64,000 nt of DNA, from positions 4,766,465-4,830,464 of the forward strand of contig JALMQS010000841.1 of NCBI GenBank assembly GCA_024734495.1. Direction: 5' to 3'. This stretch comes from Forficula auricularia. Lineage: Eukaryota; Arthropoda; Insecta; Dermaptera; Forficulidae. Under the pieces are notes generated by a model. That model was not told the origin of the DNA and did no database searches. It saw nothing but the letters and a program-made list of their open reading frames with translations. Position numbers and translations under genes: made by a program. Of the stretch, positions 23,594-34,588 are shown in pieces. The first letter of the stretch is position 1. Each line of letters starts with the position of its first letter.

Positions 23594-24489
23594 TAAGGTC
23601 AGGTGGGGTAACTGGCCCAGCTTCTTTTGTTTTCCCAAGGATAGTACTCCATATTTTTGGCTATAGCTAAGCTTCCTCACAATTTATAGATCTCGTGACT
23701 ATATTAATTGAAAGATGAAATTGTCTTCAAATAATCATGATACTTTCAACTTTTGATTATTAAAAATTTTGGAATTATCTTAAGTTGAATGTAAAGTTTT
23801 GCGGTTGGCCCAGTTAAACACGTTGTGGACCAGCCCAGCCTATTTGCTGTTTTTTAATTTTTAACATCTTTTGAGCAGTTGGACATGTTTCCCTATCCCT
23901 CAAGGCCCTGGCCGTAGTTAGAATTAGTCTCATTTGTATATGGATTAAAAATAATCAAAAATGTAAGCGATTCGGGGTAATTGGGCCCTGACTAGAGCTG
24001 ACCCAGTTGCACCAAGACCTCTATTTTTTTTATTCTATTGAATTTTTTAAGGTAGATAAGTTTAAACGCCAAGTATAATTTTTAAAATCGATTTTTATTA
24101 CACAAAATACAAAAAAGTATCATAAATCAAACAACTAAACAAAATAATTTCATTTTACCCATTGAAATAAAGTTAAATAAGTTTCTTATGCTTAGAAAGC
24201 CTTAATTAAGTACTTACTCAAGTCTCAATATTTTCAAGGAACTGGGTAAGGCAACTAGGTAAGAAGTAAGCACATAACTAGCTAAATAAGTAAATAAGTA
24301 ATTAACTTAACTAAGTACTTAAGTATAAAATAAACTTAAAGAAATTTCTCTAATTCAGGAACACTGAAAATTTCCCACCAATTTGAAAAAGTGAATTGGG
24401 CTAAAAAAATGCGGTAAAATTAAAAAGCTCTGGGGTTACAGGACCCCTGGCCCAGTCGCCCCCGCCCCCAGTTACCCCACCTGACCTTA
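23594..24489. mobile_element. TA-flanked TIR element, 0.9 kb, no transposase
   Basis: Termini TAAGGTCAGGTGGGGTAACT and its complement AGTTACCCCACCTGACCTTA face each other, leaving TA as target duplication. Internal GGCCCAGTT and GGCCCTGACTAG segments echo the terminal CTGGCCCAG and look like subterminal repeats. No long ORF, so it is non-autonomous. Confidence 0.85.
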
Positions 24490-24605
24490 TATATTAGTGT
24501 TCAATAAATAATTATAATTAATTATGTGTGATTTCACTAAAAATTCAAATTTTAATCAAATTAATCACAAAAATAAAAGCTCCAACAGCTTCATTACTTT
24601 ATCTT
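24489..24605. repeat. single dispersed copy of the 176-bp repeat
   Basis: TTAGTGTTCAATAAATAATT and the following TTAATTATGTGTGATTTCAC match the array at 11262-12296, continuing through AATCACAAAAATAAAAGCT and the CAACAGCTTC remnant of the palindrome. It sits directly beside the TIR element at 23594. Confidence 0.85.
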
Positions 24606-24745
24606 TCAAGTTACCTACGAAATTCATTAAAGCTATGTCCAAAAAAGACGTAAAGGTCTTCTTTGAATGAACATTGAAACTATGTCTTTTGATTAGAAAA
24701 TCATGAGAGAATGTCATCTATTAGATCCGATGGAATAGATTATTT

Positions 24746-25380
24746 TTAACGAGATTTTCGTGCGTGGCTTCGGCACGCCCTCGAAGTTCGGCCCTCCGGG
24801 CTGGTGCCCTGGCTGGCAGCGTCTCGGTCCAAAAATTTTATTCCTCTTAAAAAACCACACTCCAAATGTATACCCGTAAACTACCGAAAATACATCGTCT
24901 CTTAAAAGTTTCGCATCTTTAATTTTTGAGTGGCGAGGGGGAGGAACAATTATCAATATATTTAATGTTTCTTAATTTAAAAAGAATTGGAGTCTTTCAT
25001 TTCAAAATTCGAATATATATATATTTCAAATTTGCCTGGTTAATGAAAATCGATTGGAGCCATCAGTTTAAAATCAGAGCTGAGAATTATATTTCAAATT
25101 TGCCTCGTTAATTAATATATATTTAATGTTTCTTAATTTAAAATCTATTGGTGTTTTTCATTTTCATTCGAGTTCAAATGAATACAATATTATCTAGACA
25201 CAAAGTCTAAATCAAAAATATATAGTTTTAGTAAAAGAAATCAAGATATAAATATTAATGTGACATTGGTCTAGTGGTTAGAGCTGATGACCATAGTTCA
25301 AGAGTTCGTCGGTTCGATTCTAGGCAAGAGGGTAATTTTTTTAGAGAAATTTCTCTAAGCGTTGTTACAAATTAATCTAG
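24746..25380 (+). mobile_element. dispersed repeat with tRNA-like segment, copy B
   Basis: Matches copy A (19526-20176) from TTTTCGTGCGTGGCTTCGGC to AAATTAATCTAG. The tRNA-like part is clearer here: A-box-like TGGTCTAGTGGTTAGAGC at about 25267 and B-box-like GGTTCGATTCT at 25311, 45 bases apart. It ends exactly where the large transposon begins at 25381, so the latter probably inserted at or near its 3' end. Confidence 0.7.
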
Positions 25381-25441
25381 CCCAGATAGCAATTTAAACT
25401 TGAATCCAACTTGCAGCAAGTTTGACGTGACAAAAATGGAA

Positions 25442-28400
25442 ACTTGCAGCAAGTTTGTCGTGGCAAGCGTGCAAACTTGAGGCAAGTTTGAAACAAATCT
25501 CCTAGTTTCCCGGCGACAAGCTTGCATGTTGCTTGTTTTTGCAAAGCATATGCAACTTTGGCTTGGCATACTTGCAGAGTGTTTGTTTTTGCAAGCTATA
25601 TGCAACTTTGTCGCGGCATACTTGGAGGGTGTTTGTTTTTGCAAAGCATGTGCAACTTTGACTTAACATACTTGCAGGGTGTTTGTTTTGCAAACCATGT
25701 GCAACTTTGTCTTGGCATGCTTGCAGGGTGTTTGTTTTTGCAAAGCATATGCAACATTGACATAAGTAGGTTTAAACTACTAAAATAAAAGCGACTTAAA
25801 TTTTGAAAATCAGGTATTTACTTATTGATCCTTGGAGAATGTCATCTTTAGGTGAATGCCATCAATAGACGATAGGTGTGCTTCTACCTTACTTGCTGTT
25901 CCTTTGTTAAATTGGAAAGAAGTAAATATTGGGCAGGAAAATACAAGGGAAAAAAACTAACAAAAAACTTAATTGAAAAAATAGATTTAACTTGCAGCAA
26001 GTTTGTCGTGGCAAGCGTGCAAACTTGAGGCAAGTTTGAAACAAATCTCCTAGTTTCCCGGCGACAAGCTTGCATGTTGCTTGTTTTTGCAAAGCATATG
26101 CAACTTTGGCTTGGCATACTTGCAGAGTGTTTGTTTTTGCAAGCTATATGCAACTTTGTCGCGGCATACTTGGAGGGTGTTTGTTTTTGCAAAGCATGTG
26201 CAACTTTGACTTAACATACTTGCAGGGTGTTTGTTTTGCAAACCATGTGCAACTTTGTCTTGACGTGCTTGCAGGGTGTTTGTTTTTGCAAAGCATATGC
26301 AACATTGACATAAGTAGGTTTAACCTACTAAAATAAAAGCGACTTAAATTTTGAAAATCAGGTATTTACTTATTGATCCTTGGAGAATGTCATCTTTAGG
26401 TGAATGCCATCAATAGACGATAGGTGTGCTTCTACCTTACTTGCTGTTCCTTTGTTAAATTGGAAAGAAGTAAATATTGGGCAGGAAAATACAAGGGAAA
26501 AAAACTAACAAAAAACTTAATTGAAAAAATAGATTTAACTTGCAGCAAGTTTGTCGTGGCAAGCGTGCAAACTTGAGGCAAGTTTGAAACAAATCTCCTA
26601 GTTTCCCGGCGACAAGCTTGCATGTTGCTTGTTTTTGCAAAGCATATGCAACTTTGGCTTGGCATACTTGCAGAGTGTTTGTTTTTGCAAGCTATATGCA
26701 ACTTTGTCGCGGCATACTTGGAGGGTGTTTGTTTTTGCAAAGCATGTGCAACTTTGACTTAACATACTTGCAGGGTGTTTGTTTTGCAAACCATGTGCAA
26801 CTTTGTCTTGACGTGCTTGCAGGGTGTTTGTTTTTGCAAAGCATATGCAACATTGACATAAGTAGGTTTAACCTACTAAAATAAAAGCGACTTAAATTTT
26901 GAAAATCAGGTATTTACTTATTGATCCTTGGAGAATGTCATCTTTAGGTGAATGCCATCAATAGACGATAGGTGTGCTTCTACCTTACTTGCTGTTCCTT
27001 TGTTAAATTGGAAAGAAGTAAATATTGGGCAGGAAAATACAAGGGAAAAAAACTAACAAAAAACTTAATTGAAAAAATAGATTTAACTTGCAGCAAGTTT
27101 GTCGTGGCAAGCGTGCAAACTTGAGGCAAGTTTGAAACAAATCTCCTAGTTTCCCGGCGACAAGCTTGCATGTTGCTTGTTTTTGCAAAGCATATGCAAC
27201 TTTGGCTTGGCATACTTGCAGAGTGTTTGTTTTTGCAAGCTATATGCAACTTTGTCGCGGCATACTTGGAGGGTGTTTGTTTTTGCAAAGCATGTGCAAC
27301 TTTGACTTAACATACTTGCAGGGTGTTTGTTTTGCAAACCATGTGCAACTTTGTCTTGACGTGCTTGCAGGGTGTTTGTTTTTGCAAAGCATATGCAACA
27401 TTGACATAAGTAGGTTTAACCTACTAAAATAAAAGCGACTTAAATTTTGAAAATCAGGTATTTACTTATTGATCCTTGGAGAATGTCATCTTTAGGTGAA
27501 TGCCATCAATAGACGATAGGTGTGCTTCTACCTTACTTGCTGTTCCTTTGTTAAATTGGAAAGAAGTAAATATTGGGCAGGAAAATACAAGGGAAAAAAA
27601 ACTAACAAAAAACTTAATTGAAAAAATAGATTTAACTTGCAGCAAGTTTGTCGTGGCAAGCGTGCAAACTTGAGGCAAGTTTGAAACAAATCTCCTAGTT
27701 TCCCGGCGACAAGCTTGCATGTTGCTTGTTTTTGCAAAGCATATGCAACTTTGGCTTGGCATACTTGCAGAGTGTTTGTTTTTGCAAGCTATATGCAACT
27801 TTGTCGCGGCATACTTGGAGGGTGTTTGTTTTTGCAAAGCATGTGCAACTTTGACTTAACATACTTGCAGGGTGTTTGTTTTGCAAACCATGTGCAACTT
27901 TGTCTTGACGTGCTTGCAGGGTGTTTGTTTTTGCAAAGCATATGCAACATTGACATAAGTAGGTTTAACCTACTAAAATAAAAGCGACTTAAATTTTGAA
28001 AATCAGGTATTTACTTATTGATCCTTGGAGAATGTCATCTTTAGGTGAATGCCATCAATAGACGATAGGTGTGCTTCTACCTTACTTGCTGTTCCTTTGT
28101 TAAATTGGAAAGAAGTAAATATTGGGCAGGAAAATACAAGGGAAAAAAACTAACAAAAAACTTAATTGAAAAAATAGATTTAACTTGCAGCAAGTTTGTC
28201 GTGGCAAGCGTGCAAACTTGAGGCAAGTTTGAAACAAATCTCCTAGTTTCCCGGCGACAAGCTTGCATGTTGCTTGTTTTTGCAAAGCATATGCAACTTT
28301 GGCTTGGCATACTTGCAGAGTGTTTGTTTTTGCAAGCTATATGCAACTTTGTCGCGGCATACTTGGAGGGTGTTTGTTTTTGCAAAGCATGTGCAACTTT

Positions 28401-29831
28401 GACTTAACATACTTGCAGGGTGTTTGTTTTGCAAACCATGTGCAACTTTGTCTTGACGTGCTTGCAGGGTGTTTGTTTTTGCAAAGCATATGCAACATTG
28501 ACATAAGTAGGTTTAAACTACTAAAATAAAAGCGACTTAAATTTTGAAAATCAGGTATTTACTTATTGATCCTTGGAGAATGTCATCTTTAGGTGAATGC
28601 CATCAATAGACGATAGGTGTGCTTCTACCTTACTTGCTGTTCCTTTGTTAAATTGGAAAGAAGTAAATATTGGGCAGGAAAATACAAGGGAAAAAAACTA
28701 ACAAAAAACTTAATTGAAAAAATAGATTTAACTTGCAGCAAGTTTGTCGTGGCAAGCGTGCAAACTTGAGGCAAGTTTGAAACAAATCTCCTAGTTTCCC
28801 GGCGACAAGCTTGCATGTTGCTTGTTTTTGCAAAGCATATGCAACTTTGGCTTGGCATACTTGCAGAGTGTTTGTTTTTGCAAGCTATATGCAACTTTGT
28901 CGCGGCATACTTGGAGGGTGTTTGTTTTTGCAAAGCATGTGCAACTTTGGCTTGGCATACTTGCGGGGTGTTTGTTTTGCAAACCATGTGCAACTTTGTC
29001 TTGACGTGCTTGCAGGGTGTTTGTTTTGCAAAGCATATGCAACGATTGACATAAGTAGGTTTAACCTACTAAAATAAAAGCGACTTAAATTTTGAAAATC
29101 AGGTATTTACTTATTGATCCTTGGAGAATGTCATCTTTAGGTGAATGCCATCAATGGGCGATGGGTGTGCTTCTACACTTGCACTTGCTGTTCCTTTGTG
29201 GAATTGGAAGAAGTAAATATTGGGCAGGAAAATACAAGGAAAAAAACTAACAAAAAAGCTTAATTGAAAAAATAGATTTAACTTGCAGCAAGTTTGTCGT
29301 GGAAAGCAGTGCAAACTTGAGGCAAGTTTGAAACAAATCTCCTAGTTTCCCGACGACAAGCTTGCATGTTGCTTGTTTTACCAAAGCATATGCAACTTTG
29401 GCTTGGCATACTTGCAGAGTGTTTGTTTTTGCAAGCTATATGCAACTTTGTCGCGGCATACTTGCAGAGTGTTTGTTTTTGCAAAGCATGTGCAACTTTG
29501 TCTTGACATACTTGCAGGGTGTTTGTTTTGCAAACCATGTGCAACTTTGTCTTGACATGCTTGCAGGGTGTTTGTTTTTGCAAAGCATATGCAACATTGA
29601 CATAAGTAGGTTTAACCTACTAAAATAAAAGCGACTTAAATTTTGAAAATCAGGTATTTACTTATTGATCCTTGGAGAATGTCATCTTTAGGTGAATGCC
29701 ATCAATAGACGATAGGTGTGCTTCTACCTTACTTGCTGTTTCTTTGTTAAATTGGAAAGAAGTAAATATTGGGCAGGAAAATACAAGGGAAAAAAACTAA
29801 CAAAAAACTTAATTGAAAAAATAGATTTAAC
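25442..29831. repeat. tandem array of eight 548-bp units built from ~50-bp subrepeats
   Basis: Units start at AACTTGCAGCAAGTTTGTCG at about 25442, 25989, 26537, 27085, 27634, 28182, 28730 and 29280. Copies two to six are almost identical; the last two are more divergent. Each unit holds five or six subrepeats of the form CATATGCAACTTTGGCTTGG, ATACTTGCAGAGTG, TTTGTTTTTGCAAAG, then a spacer with GATCCTTGGAGAATGTCATC and GAAAAAATAGATTTA. The ORFs that recur on both strands are a consequence of subrepeat length and are not genes. The subrepeat core AACTTGCNGCAAGTTTG also occurs in the left terminus and, as TTGCGGCAAG, in the right terminus, so these are amplified subterminal repeats of the transposon. 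Confidence 0.95.
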
Positions 29832-29912
29832 CTTTTTTAATCCTTTTTATTTTATTAAAATTATAAAAAATCAAATAATAAAATATTAAAAAAAAAACAC
29901 TTTTCTCATTTC
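29832..29912. other. AT-rich spacer between repeat array and DUF4806-type gene
   Basis: T-rich sequence just past the stop codon of the gene on the minus strand; a 3' UTR is expected here, but no clear polyadenylation site could be chosen. Confidence 0.3.
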
Positions 29913-31133
29913 TTAAATCTTATTTTGTGTTTCCCCTTTCTGTTGTCTCTCTAGTCTGAAACAAATAAACAAGATTACTATATAATACTTGACACATCAA
30001 ATTATTAGCGAATTATATAGTTTCGTCAAACAAGATGCAGCATATGTAATCTAAAACTTACCTTCTTGTTATCCTGACTTTTGCTTGATTCAGCCAATCG
30101 CCAATTATTTCTTTGAGAGTATTATCAGTTACATCCCCATAGACTTTTTTGCAGATTTCTGAAAAAATATCATTGAATTAAATTACTTATTACATATGAT
30201 AAGGAAAAAAATAGGTGTATCCTCGGATAGTAAGTAATTAAATACACTTACGGAAGATTAATTTACACATTTCTGTGTTTAGAAATGATTTTTTATTCGA
30301 GTTTTTCATTTGCTTCCCAGTTAAGGAATAAAACTCTGCTACGTCGTCTTCTAACAATCTTCTTAAAATATTAGTTGTGAGACTTTTAACGTTTTTACCC
30401 CCAATACCAGCCAAGAATGTCATCTGAAATTTTTTTTAATTTAAAGTACATTTTAACAATGAGAAAATTTGAAATAGATATTTGTTACTTTCTACATACG
30501 ATTGCCTGTTTATTCTGGTTAATTTTCAATTGCTTATTAAAATGATCAAAACTTTCATCATTTTTTAGTGGAAGACTTCCCAATAAATCTGATATTGCTG
30601 CATCATATGTCTGTGTAACAAAGTTTTCTCCAGACCGCCCTAATAGTAAGTCTATTTTTCTAGTCAAATTGGTCACTTGACTAGTTAGATCGGTCACTTG
30701 ACAACTTAGGTCAGTCACTACTTGTATTACGTGACCCTGCTGTATAGAAAACCGCCTACATGTATTGCATCCTGTAACAAAAAATCAAGTGAAGTCAGTA
30801 GTCCCACAATTATTTATAACTTAAAAACAAAACCCTTACCAGACTGGCAGTTTTCTACTTCACTAGAACTAGGTAGAATAGTGATTGGGTAATTCACAGC
30901 AGAGCTTGCATCTGTTCTCACATCATTTAAAATGTCAATTTCTGCTTCACCTATTTTAAAGTGCGTGCAACAAAAGAATACTTTGTAATTATAGACTGAA
31001 TGCCACATGTATATTAGATAACATAAAATTAAATTGCCATCTTTACCAGGTGGACAGTTTGCAGTTTCATTAGGACGATAATTCACAGTTGAGATCACTT
31101 CCAAGGGTAGATTAAAAGAAATTTCTTCAAAAT
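29913..31133 (-). CDS. DUF4806-type accessory protein of the transposon, six 3' exons, 5' end missing
   Basis: Exons deduced by splice sites and frame: 31047-31133, 30840-30950, 30500-30771, 30252-30423, 30062-30158, 29913-29955 (stop TAA). Every junction has GT donor (GTAAAG, GTAAGG, GTATGT, GTAAGT, GTAAG) and AG acceptor and keeps the frame. The spliced product has Cys-rich CQSGCNTCRRF, a short coiled stretch with repeated VTDLTSQVTNL, then LPLKNDESFDHFNKQL, FLAGIGGKNVKSLTTNILRR, EFYSLTGKQMKN, CKLIF and finally GDWLNQAKVRIT, the pattern I know from DUF4806 proteins. The first two exons listed look like a duplicated exon. Upstream exons and the start codon are not found; a LINE fragment follows at 31236. 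Function of the family is unknown. Confidence 0.72.
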
Positions 31134-31235
31134 CTGCTTTAATTTTTTCAGCAAGTGCATGCAACAAAAAAAAGTTAAGTCTATAATGCTCTCTTGGAGT
31201 TGAGTCAGTGCATTCAAGCAGTAAAGACGTGTTTT

Positions 31236-32366
31236 ACGGGAGCTCCGGCAGATTAGCTTGGATTAAGAGTTTTACTTGGAATAATTGATGAAAAAAGAAA
31301 TACTGCCCAAATGACCGGAAAACAATCACAAAAGGGAATAAATCAATACCTACAGGCAGGAGGAGAACCTTTCTCACGTACAAATAGATTGATAAGTTCT
31401 CCACCAGAAGCGTTGAGAGGACAAGAAGAAAAAGAAGAAAACAAGACAGTGATGAAGGAATGGAGAATCTAGGGAAAAAACTAGATCTTTTGATCATGGA
31501 AATACAGAAAAATAATGATGAATTAAAAAATCTGAGAGAAGAACTGGAGAGAGAAAGACAGGAGAGACATGAAGAAAGGAAAGAATGGAGAAAGGAAATA
31601 GAAGAGATTAAACAAGAAAATTTAGATCTCAAAAGGAGAATAGAGTCTATGGAAGACAAGGATAGAGAAAGAAATTTTATTTTAAAAGGGGTGGAAGAAA
31701 ATAACGAAGGGATGGAGAAAACGGAAGAAATAGTCAAACGGCTGATAAAAGAAAAACTACAATTAGAGGTGACAGAAATAGAGGAAACCTTCAGAATGGG
31801 AAGGAAAACGGAGGGAAGAACAAGACCAATATTGGTGAAATTAAGAAATAAAAAAGGATAAAGAGAAATCTTCAAAAGAAGAGCCAACCTGAAAGGATCC
31901 AACATATATCTAGAGGACGATTTAACGAGAGAATCAAGAGAAGTAAGAAATAAAACATTGAACATGATACACATATTGAGAGGAAAAGGGAAGAGAGCCT
32001 TCCTGAGAGGACTTGATAAAATTATTTGTGATAGTAGGCTATTTAATCTGAAGGACTTCAATGAAGAGGGAGACCTATTAGAAATAAACCATCCAGAAGA
32101 AACTCCCAAAAACGACTAGGCATGGCGGACGCCAGGAGACTATCGGGGAATGAAAGAAAAGAAGCAAGCACAATAAAACGAAGTGAAAAGGAAATCAAAA
32201 TAGTCTCCTGGAATGTAGCAGGTATATACAATAAAGATCAAGAATTCTGGAATTGGTTGAGAAATCACGATATAATAATCCTATTAGAAACCTGGATAGA
32301 AAGAGGGAAGGAAGAAAGAATGAGAGAAGAGTTAGGACCGGAATACAGGATAAGGACAGATCCTGC
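31236..32366 (+). mobile_element. LINE 5' portion: ORF1 and start of endonuclease ORF, truncated at the 3' side
   Basis: A ~75-bp leader is followed by ORF1 (31311-32119, broken) and the start of ORF2 (32122-32370). The order and the 2-bp spacing are those of an intact non-LTR element, but sequence resembling the rest of ORF2 stops near GGACAGATCCTGCG. Loss of the 3' side instead of the 5' side is unusual and implies a later deletion or rearrangement. The minus-strand 291-codon ORF across it is an antisense shadow. Confidence 0.7.
31311..32119 (+). pseudogene. LINE ORF1 protein with coiled coil, broken by one frameshift and one stop
   Basis: Starts MTGKQSQKGINQYLQAGGEP, then a frameshift within the A/G-rich run 31424-31448 moves into the frame of MENLGKKLDLLIMEIQ at 31460. 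A long Glu/Lys/Arg coiled coil (31475-31670) is followed by an RRM-like part (RNFILKGVEEN, FRMGRKTEGRTRPILVKL). A TAA at 31859-31861 interrupts; the frame then continues through REIFKRRANLKG and SNIYLEDDLTRESRE to TAG at 32117. ORF1 proteins of this kind bind LINE RNA as multimers. Confidence 0.75.
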
Positions 32367-32370
32367 GTAA
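32122..32370 (+). pseudogene. LINE ORF2 N-terminus: start of APE-type endonuclease
   Basis: Begins MADARRLSGNERKE two bases after the ORF1 stop. Residues about 24-60 read IKIVSWNVAGIYNK and DIIILLETWIE, the first two conserved blocks of the LINE endonuclease (SWN and the ETW glutamate). It ends at TAA after 82 codons; RT is absent. Confidence 0.78.
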
Positions 32371-32379
32371 TAGAATCAA

Positions 32380-33125
32380 GTTTTAATCTCAAATGAGATA
32401 TATAGAAAAACTATTTGTATATAAAATAGGAAAAGAATAAATATATATAATTCAAAAACCTTTTAAAGAATTGTCCAGGATATGTACGAGGTAATCGTGA
32501 AAGTGTTGTAACTTTTATCTATGGTTTTTGCTACTGTTAATGCCGAGGGATTCTCTAACCGCGCCAGGAGCGCCCTCAGGGTTGCCAGCTATTGAATTTA
32601 TAAATCCGCTCCAAATAAGCTAGAATCCACCAGATTGACAATCCTAGCGCCAAAACATAAATATTCTCCTATTCTAAATATATTAAATAATTATAAATAA
32701 ATATATAACTCTTTTATAAAAACCAATCAATATTAATGTTGATTGTTTTTTATTCAAGAATTGTATATCTATCTACTCTTATTAAACGAGCAAAAATTGT
32801 TTTTTATATATTTACATATAATATATTTGTATCTTAGTTCTATTTTGAAAACGGCTCTACCGATTTTGATGAAAAAATTCTATTAACAAGTTTTGAGGAT
32901 GAGAAAGCGATCTGGCTAGGTCTGGACCCCAACAAATCTTAATTAATCTTTTCTTAATTAAAGTAATTATTGATAGATGAAAATCTCAATAAAAAGAAAA
33001 AGATGTGGACAGCTAGAAATGCAAAAACTGGGTGCGGGGTAGGGGTGCAGTGGTGGGGGCGAGGTGGTGGTTTCGGGAGGGGGAGATTCAGGGATTACCG
33101 TGGATCGCTCGGTGGCTCCAGGTAC
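32380..33125. other. region of uncertain origin inside the transposon
   Basis: Contains a GC-richer piece (32530-32650, with AGCGCCCTCAGGG), a segment near 32770-32880 reading CTACTCTTATTAAACGAGCA and later AAACGGCTCTACCGATTTTG that reminds me of Helitron-type or other repeat starts, and a G-rich stretch 33030-33120. None is strong enough for a family call. Confidence 0.3.
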
Positions 33126-33141
33126 TTTATTCATTATATTA

Positions 33142-34235
33142 GATATAGATAGATAGGTAGATATTTTATTTGTTCAGAACAAATTTGTTATACAAAATAA
33201 TAGTTGTGCATTATAATTTCCAGATCATTATAACTCAATAACAAAATAAATGAAAAAAAAAAGTTCATTGAAACAGACACAGCACAAAAAAAAAATACAC
33301 ATATATAAATCAACAGCGAGCAAATGGACAATCAGAAAATCAAATAAAACAAACTAATACAATACAAACCGTTATAAATCAAAAATAAACAAACAATACA
33401 AAATGTACAGAAATTCAAAAAATAAATTAATATAATACAAATGTCCAAAAAAATCAAAAACCGAAAAATAAATTAACATAATCCAAGATATACAGAAAGT
33501 CAAAAAAAAAAAAAAAAAAAACTAAGTATAATATATAATATAATAAAGTGTACAAAAATCCAAAATAATACAAAATGTACACAAATTCGAAAAATAAATT
33601 AATGTAATATAAATGTGCGAAAAATCCAAAATAAATAAATATAATTAACAGAATTTTCAAAAAAATAAAAAATAAACAAACCAATAAATAAATAAGTCCA
33701 ATAGAAAATAACAAATAATAGACAAATATACAGAATAAAGCTTAAATTAATCATTTCATCACCGGAAAGCAAGTCAAAAATTATTCATTAATGACAAATG
33801 ATCGCAATTTTAATCCCCCTTCCAAATAGTAATATAGTCGGTTAACATCATGGTTCGTAAGAGGGTTCAATAGCTGTCCATACAACTGTCTAGGAAATTG
33901 CTCTCTCAGGCTCTCATAGATCGCGCATTCACATATTAGATGGTACAAATTTTCTTTTTTTAAAGGTATTGCATAAATTACACAGTTCTTCTGGGTTTAT
34001 CTTGCATACATTTCCGTTTAAGCTGAAGTATATAATTCTGACATTGACCAATCTGGTATGGTGTAAAATTCTCTCCTTCTTTAATGGTTTTTGAACCGCA
34101 AGAATAGTGCCCTGTCCATAATCCAAAAGTTTGTACATCGGAATGTGCTCCGATTTGATTATCTTGTCTGTATCAATTTTATAGTAGTGAATATTACACT
34201 CTGGTCTCCCTTCAAGTCGAATATATCTTTCGCCT
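33142..34235 (-). mobile_element. 5'-truncated LINE copy with a 16-bp target duplication
   Basis: Identical TTTATTCATTATATTA lies at 33126-33141 and 34236-34251. On the minus strand the insert begins in coding sequence and ends with a TATC/TACC microsatellite tail (33142-33165). About 600 bp of A/T-rich 3' UTR precedes the tail. The target belongs to a foldback repeat also seen at 20290. Confidence 0.88.
33781..34235 (-). pseudogene. LINE ORF C-terminus with zinc-knuckle-like end, one frameshift
   Basis: Frame is open from the 5' truncation (ERYIRLEGRPEC, then KSEHIPMYKLLDYGQ) through LHHTRLVNVRIIYFSLNG to the Cys pair CNLC near 33970. A frameshift in the A-run near 33950 leads to HLICECAIYESLREQ, giving a C-x2-C...H-x4-C pattern as in Jockey/R1-like LINE tails, and on to TAA at 33781. 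RT itself is not included. Confidence 0.7.
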
Positions 34236-34505
34236 TTTATTCATTATATTATTAAAATCAAGGAAATATTTAACTATAATTAGATAGTTGCGAATCAGTG
34301 ACAAAAATGTTGGCGACAATAATAAAACCTTTTTAAAACCTGTTTAGAACGGTTGCATTATAATCTTTGTGACTATAATATAACGATAAATAGAAAGTTG
34401 CAAAACAGAAAAAACGAGACTATATATAAAGACTATAGCTCAACAAATCAAAAAGTTGGATTTGGGGTTTATTTTGGTCGCTGTGTGCTATACCTACGGG
34501 TTACA
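34236..34505. mobile_element. fragment of the foldback repeat of 19265-20957
   Basis: TTATTCATTATATTA, then GTGACAAAAATGTTGGCGAC, TTGCATTATAATCTTTGTGA and the terminal GTTTATTTTGGTCGCTGTG match the module in the foldback at 20290-20940. Only one arm is present. It was the target for the LINE at 33142. Confidence 0.78.
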
Positions 34506-34588
34506 ATAAAATATTTTTGAAATTTTCTATGCATATTTTAGAAAGACACCATGACAGATATAGGATTTAAAAAAAGGAAATTGAGGTG

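Noticed and set aside
25262..25330. True tRNA gene
   Set aside because: A and B boxes are present but no consistent acceptor, D and anticodon stems could be formed; it is part of a dispersed repeat.
25372..29628. Many ORFs of 60-123 codons on both strands in the 548-bp array (for example repeated MQKQTPSKYA and MHVACFCKAY types)
   Set aside because: They arise from the ~50-bp subrepeats, are open in several frames at once, and have no recognisable domain.
31234..32109. 291-codon minus-strand ORF rich in Ser, Leu and Phe
   Set aside because: It is the antisense of the purine-rich coiled-coil region of the LINE ORF1.
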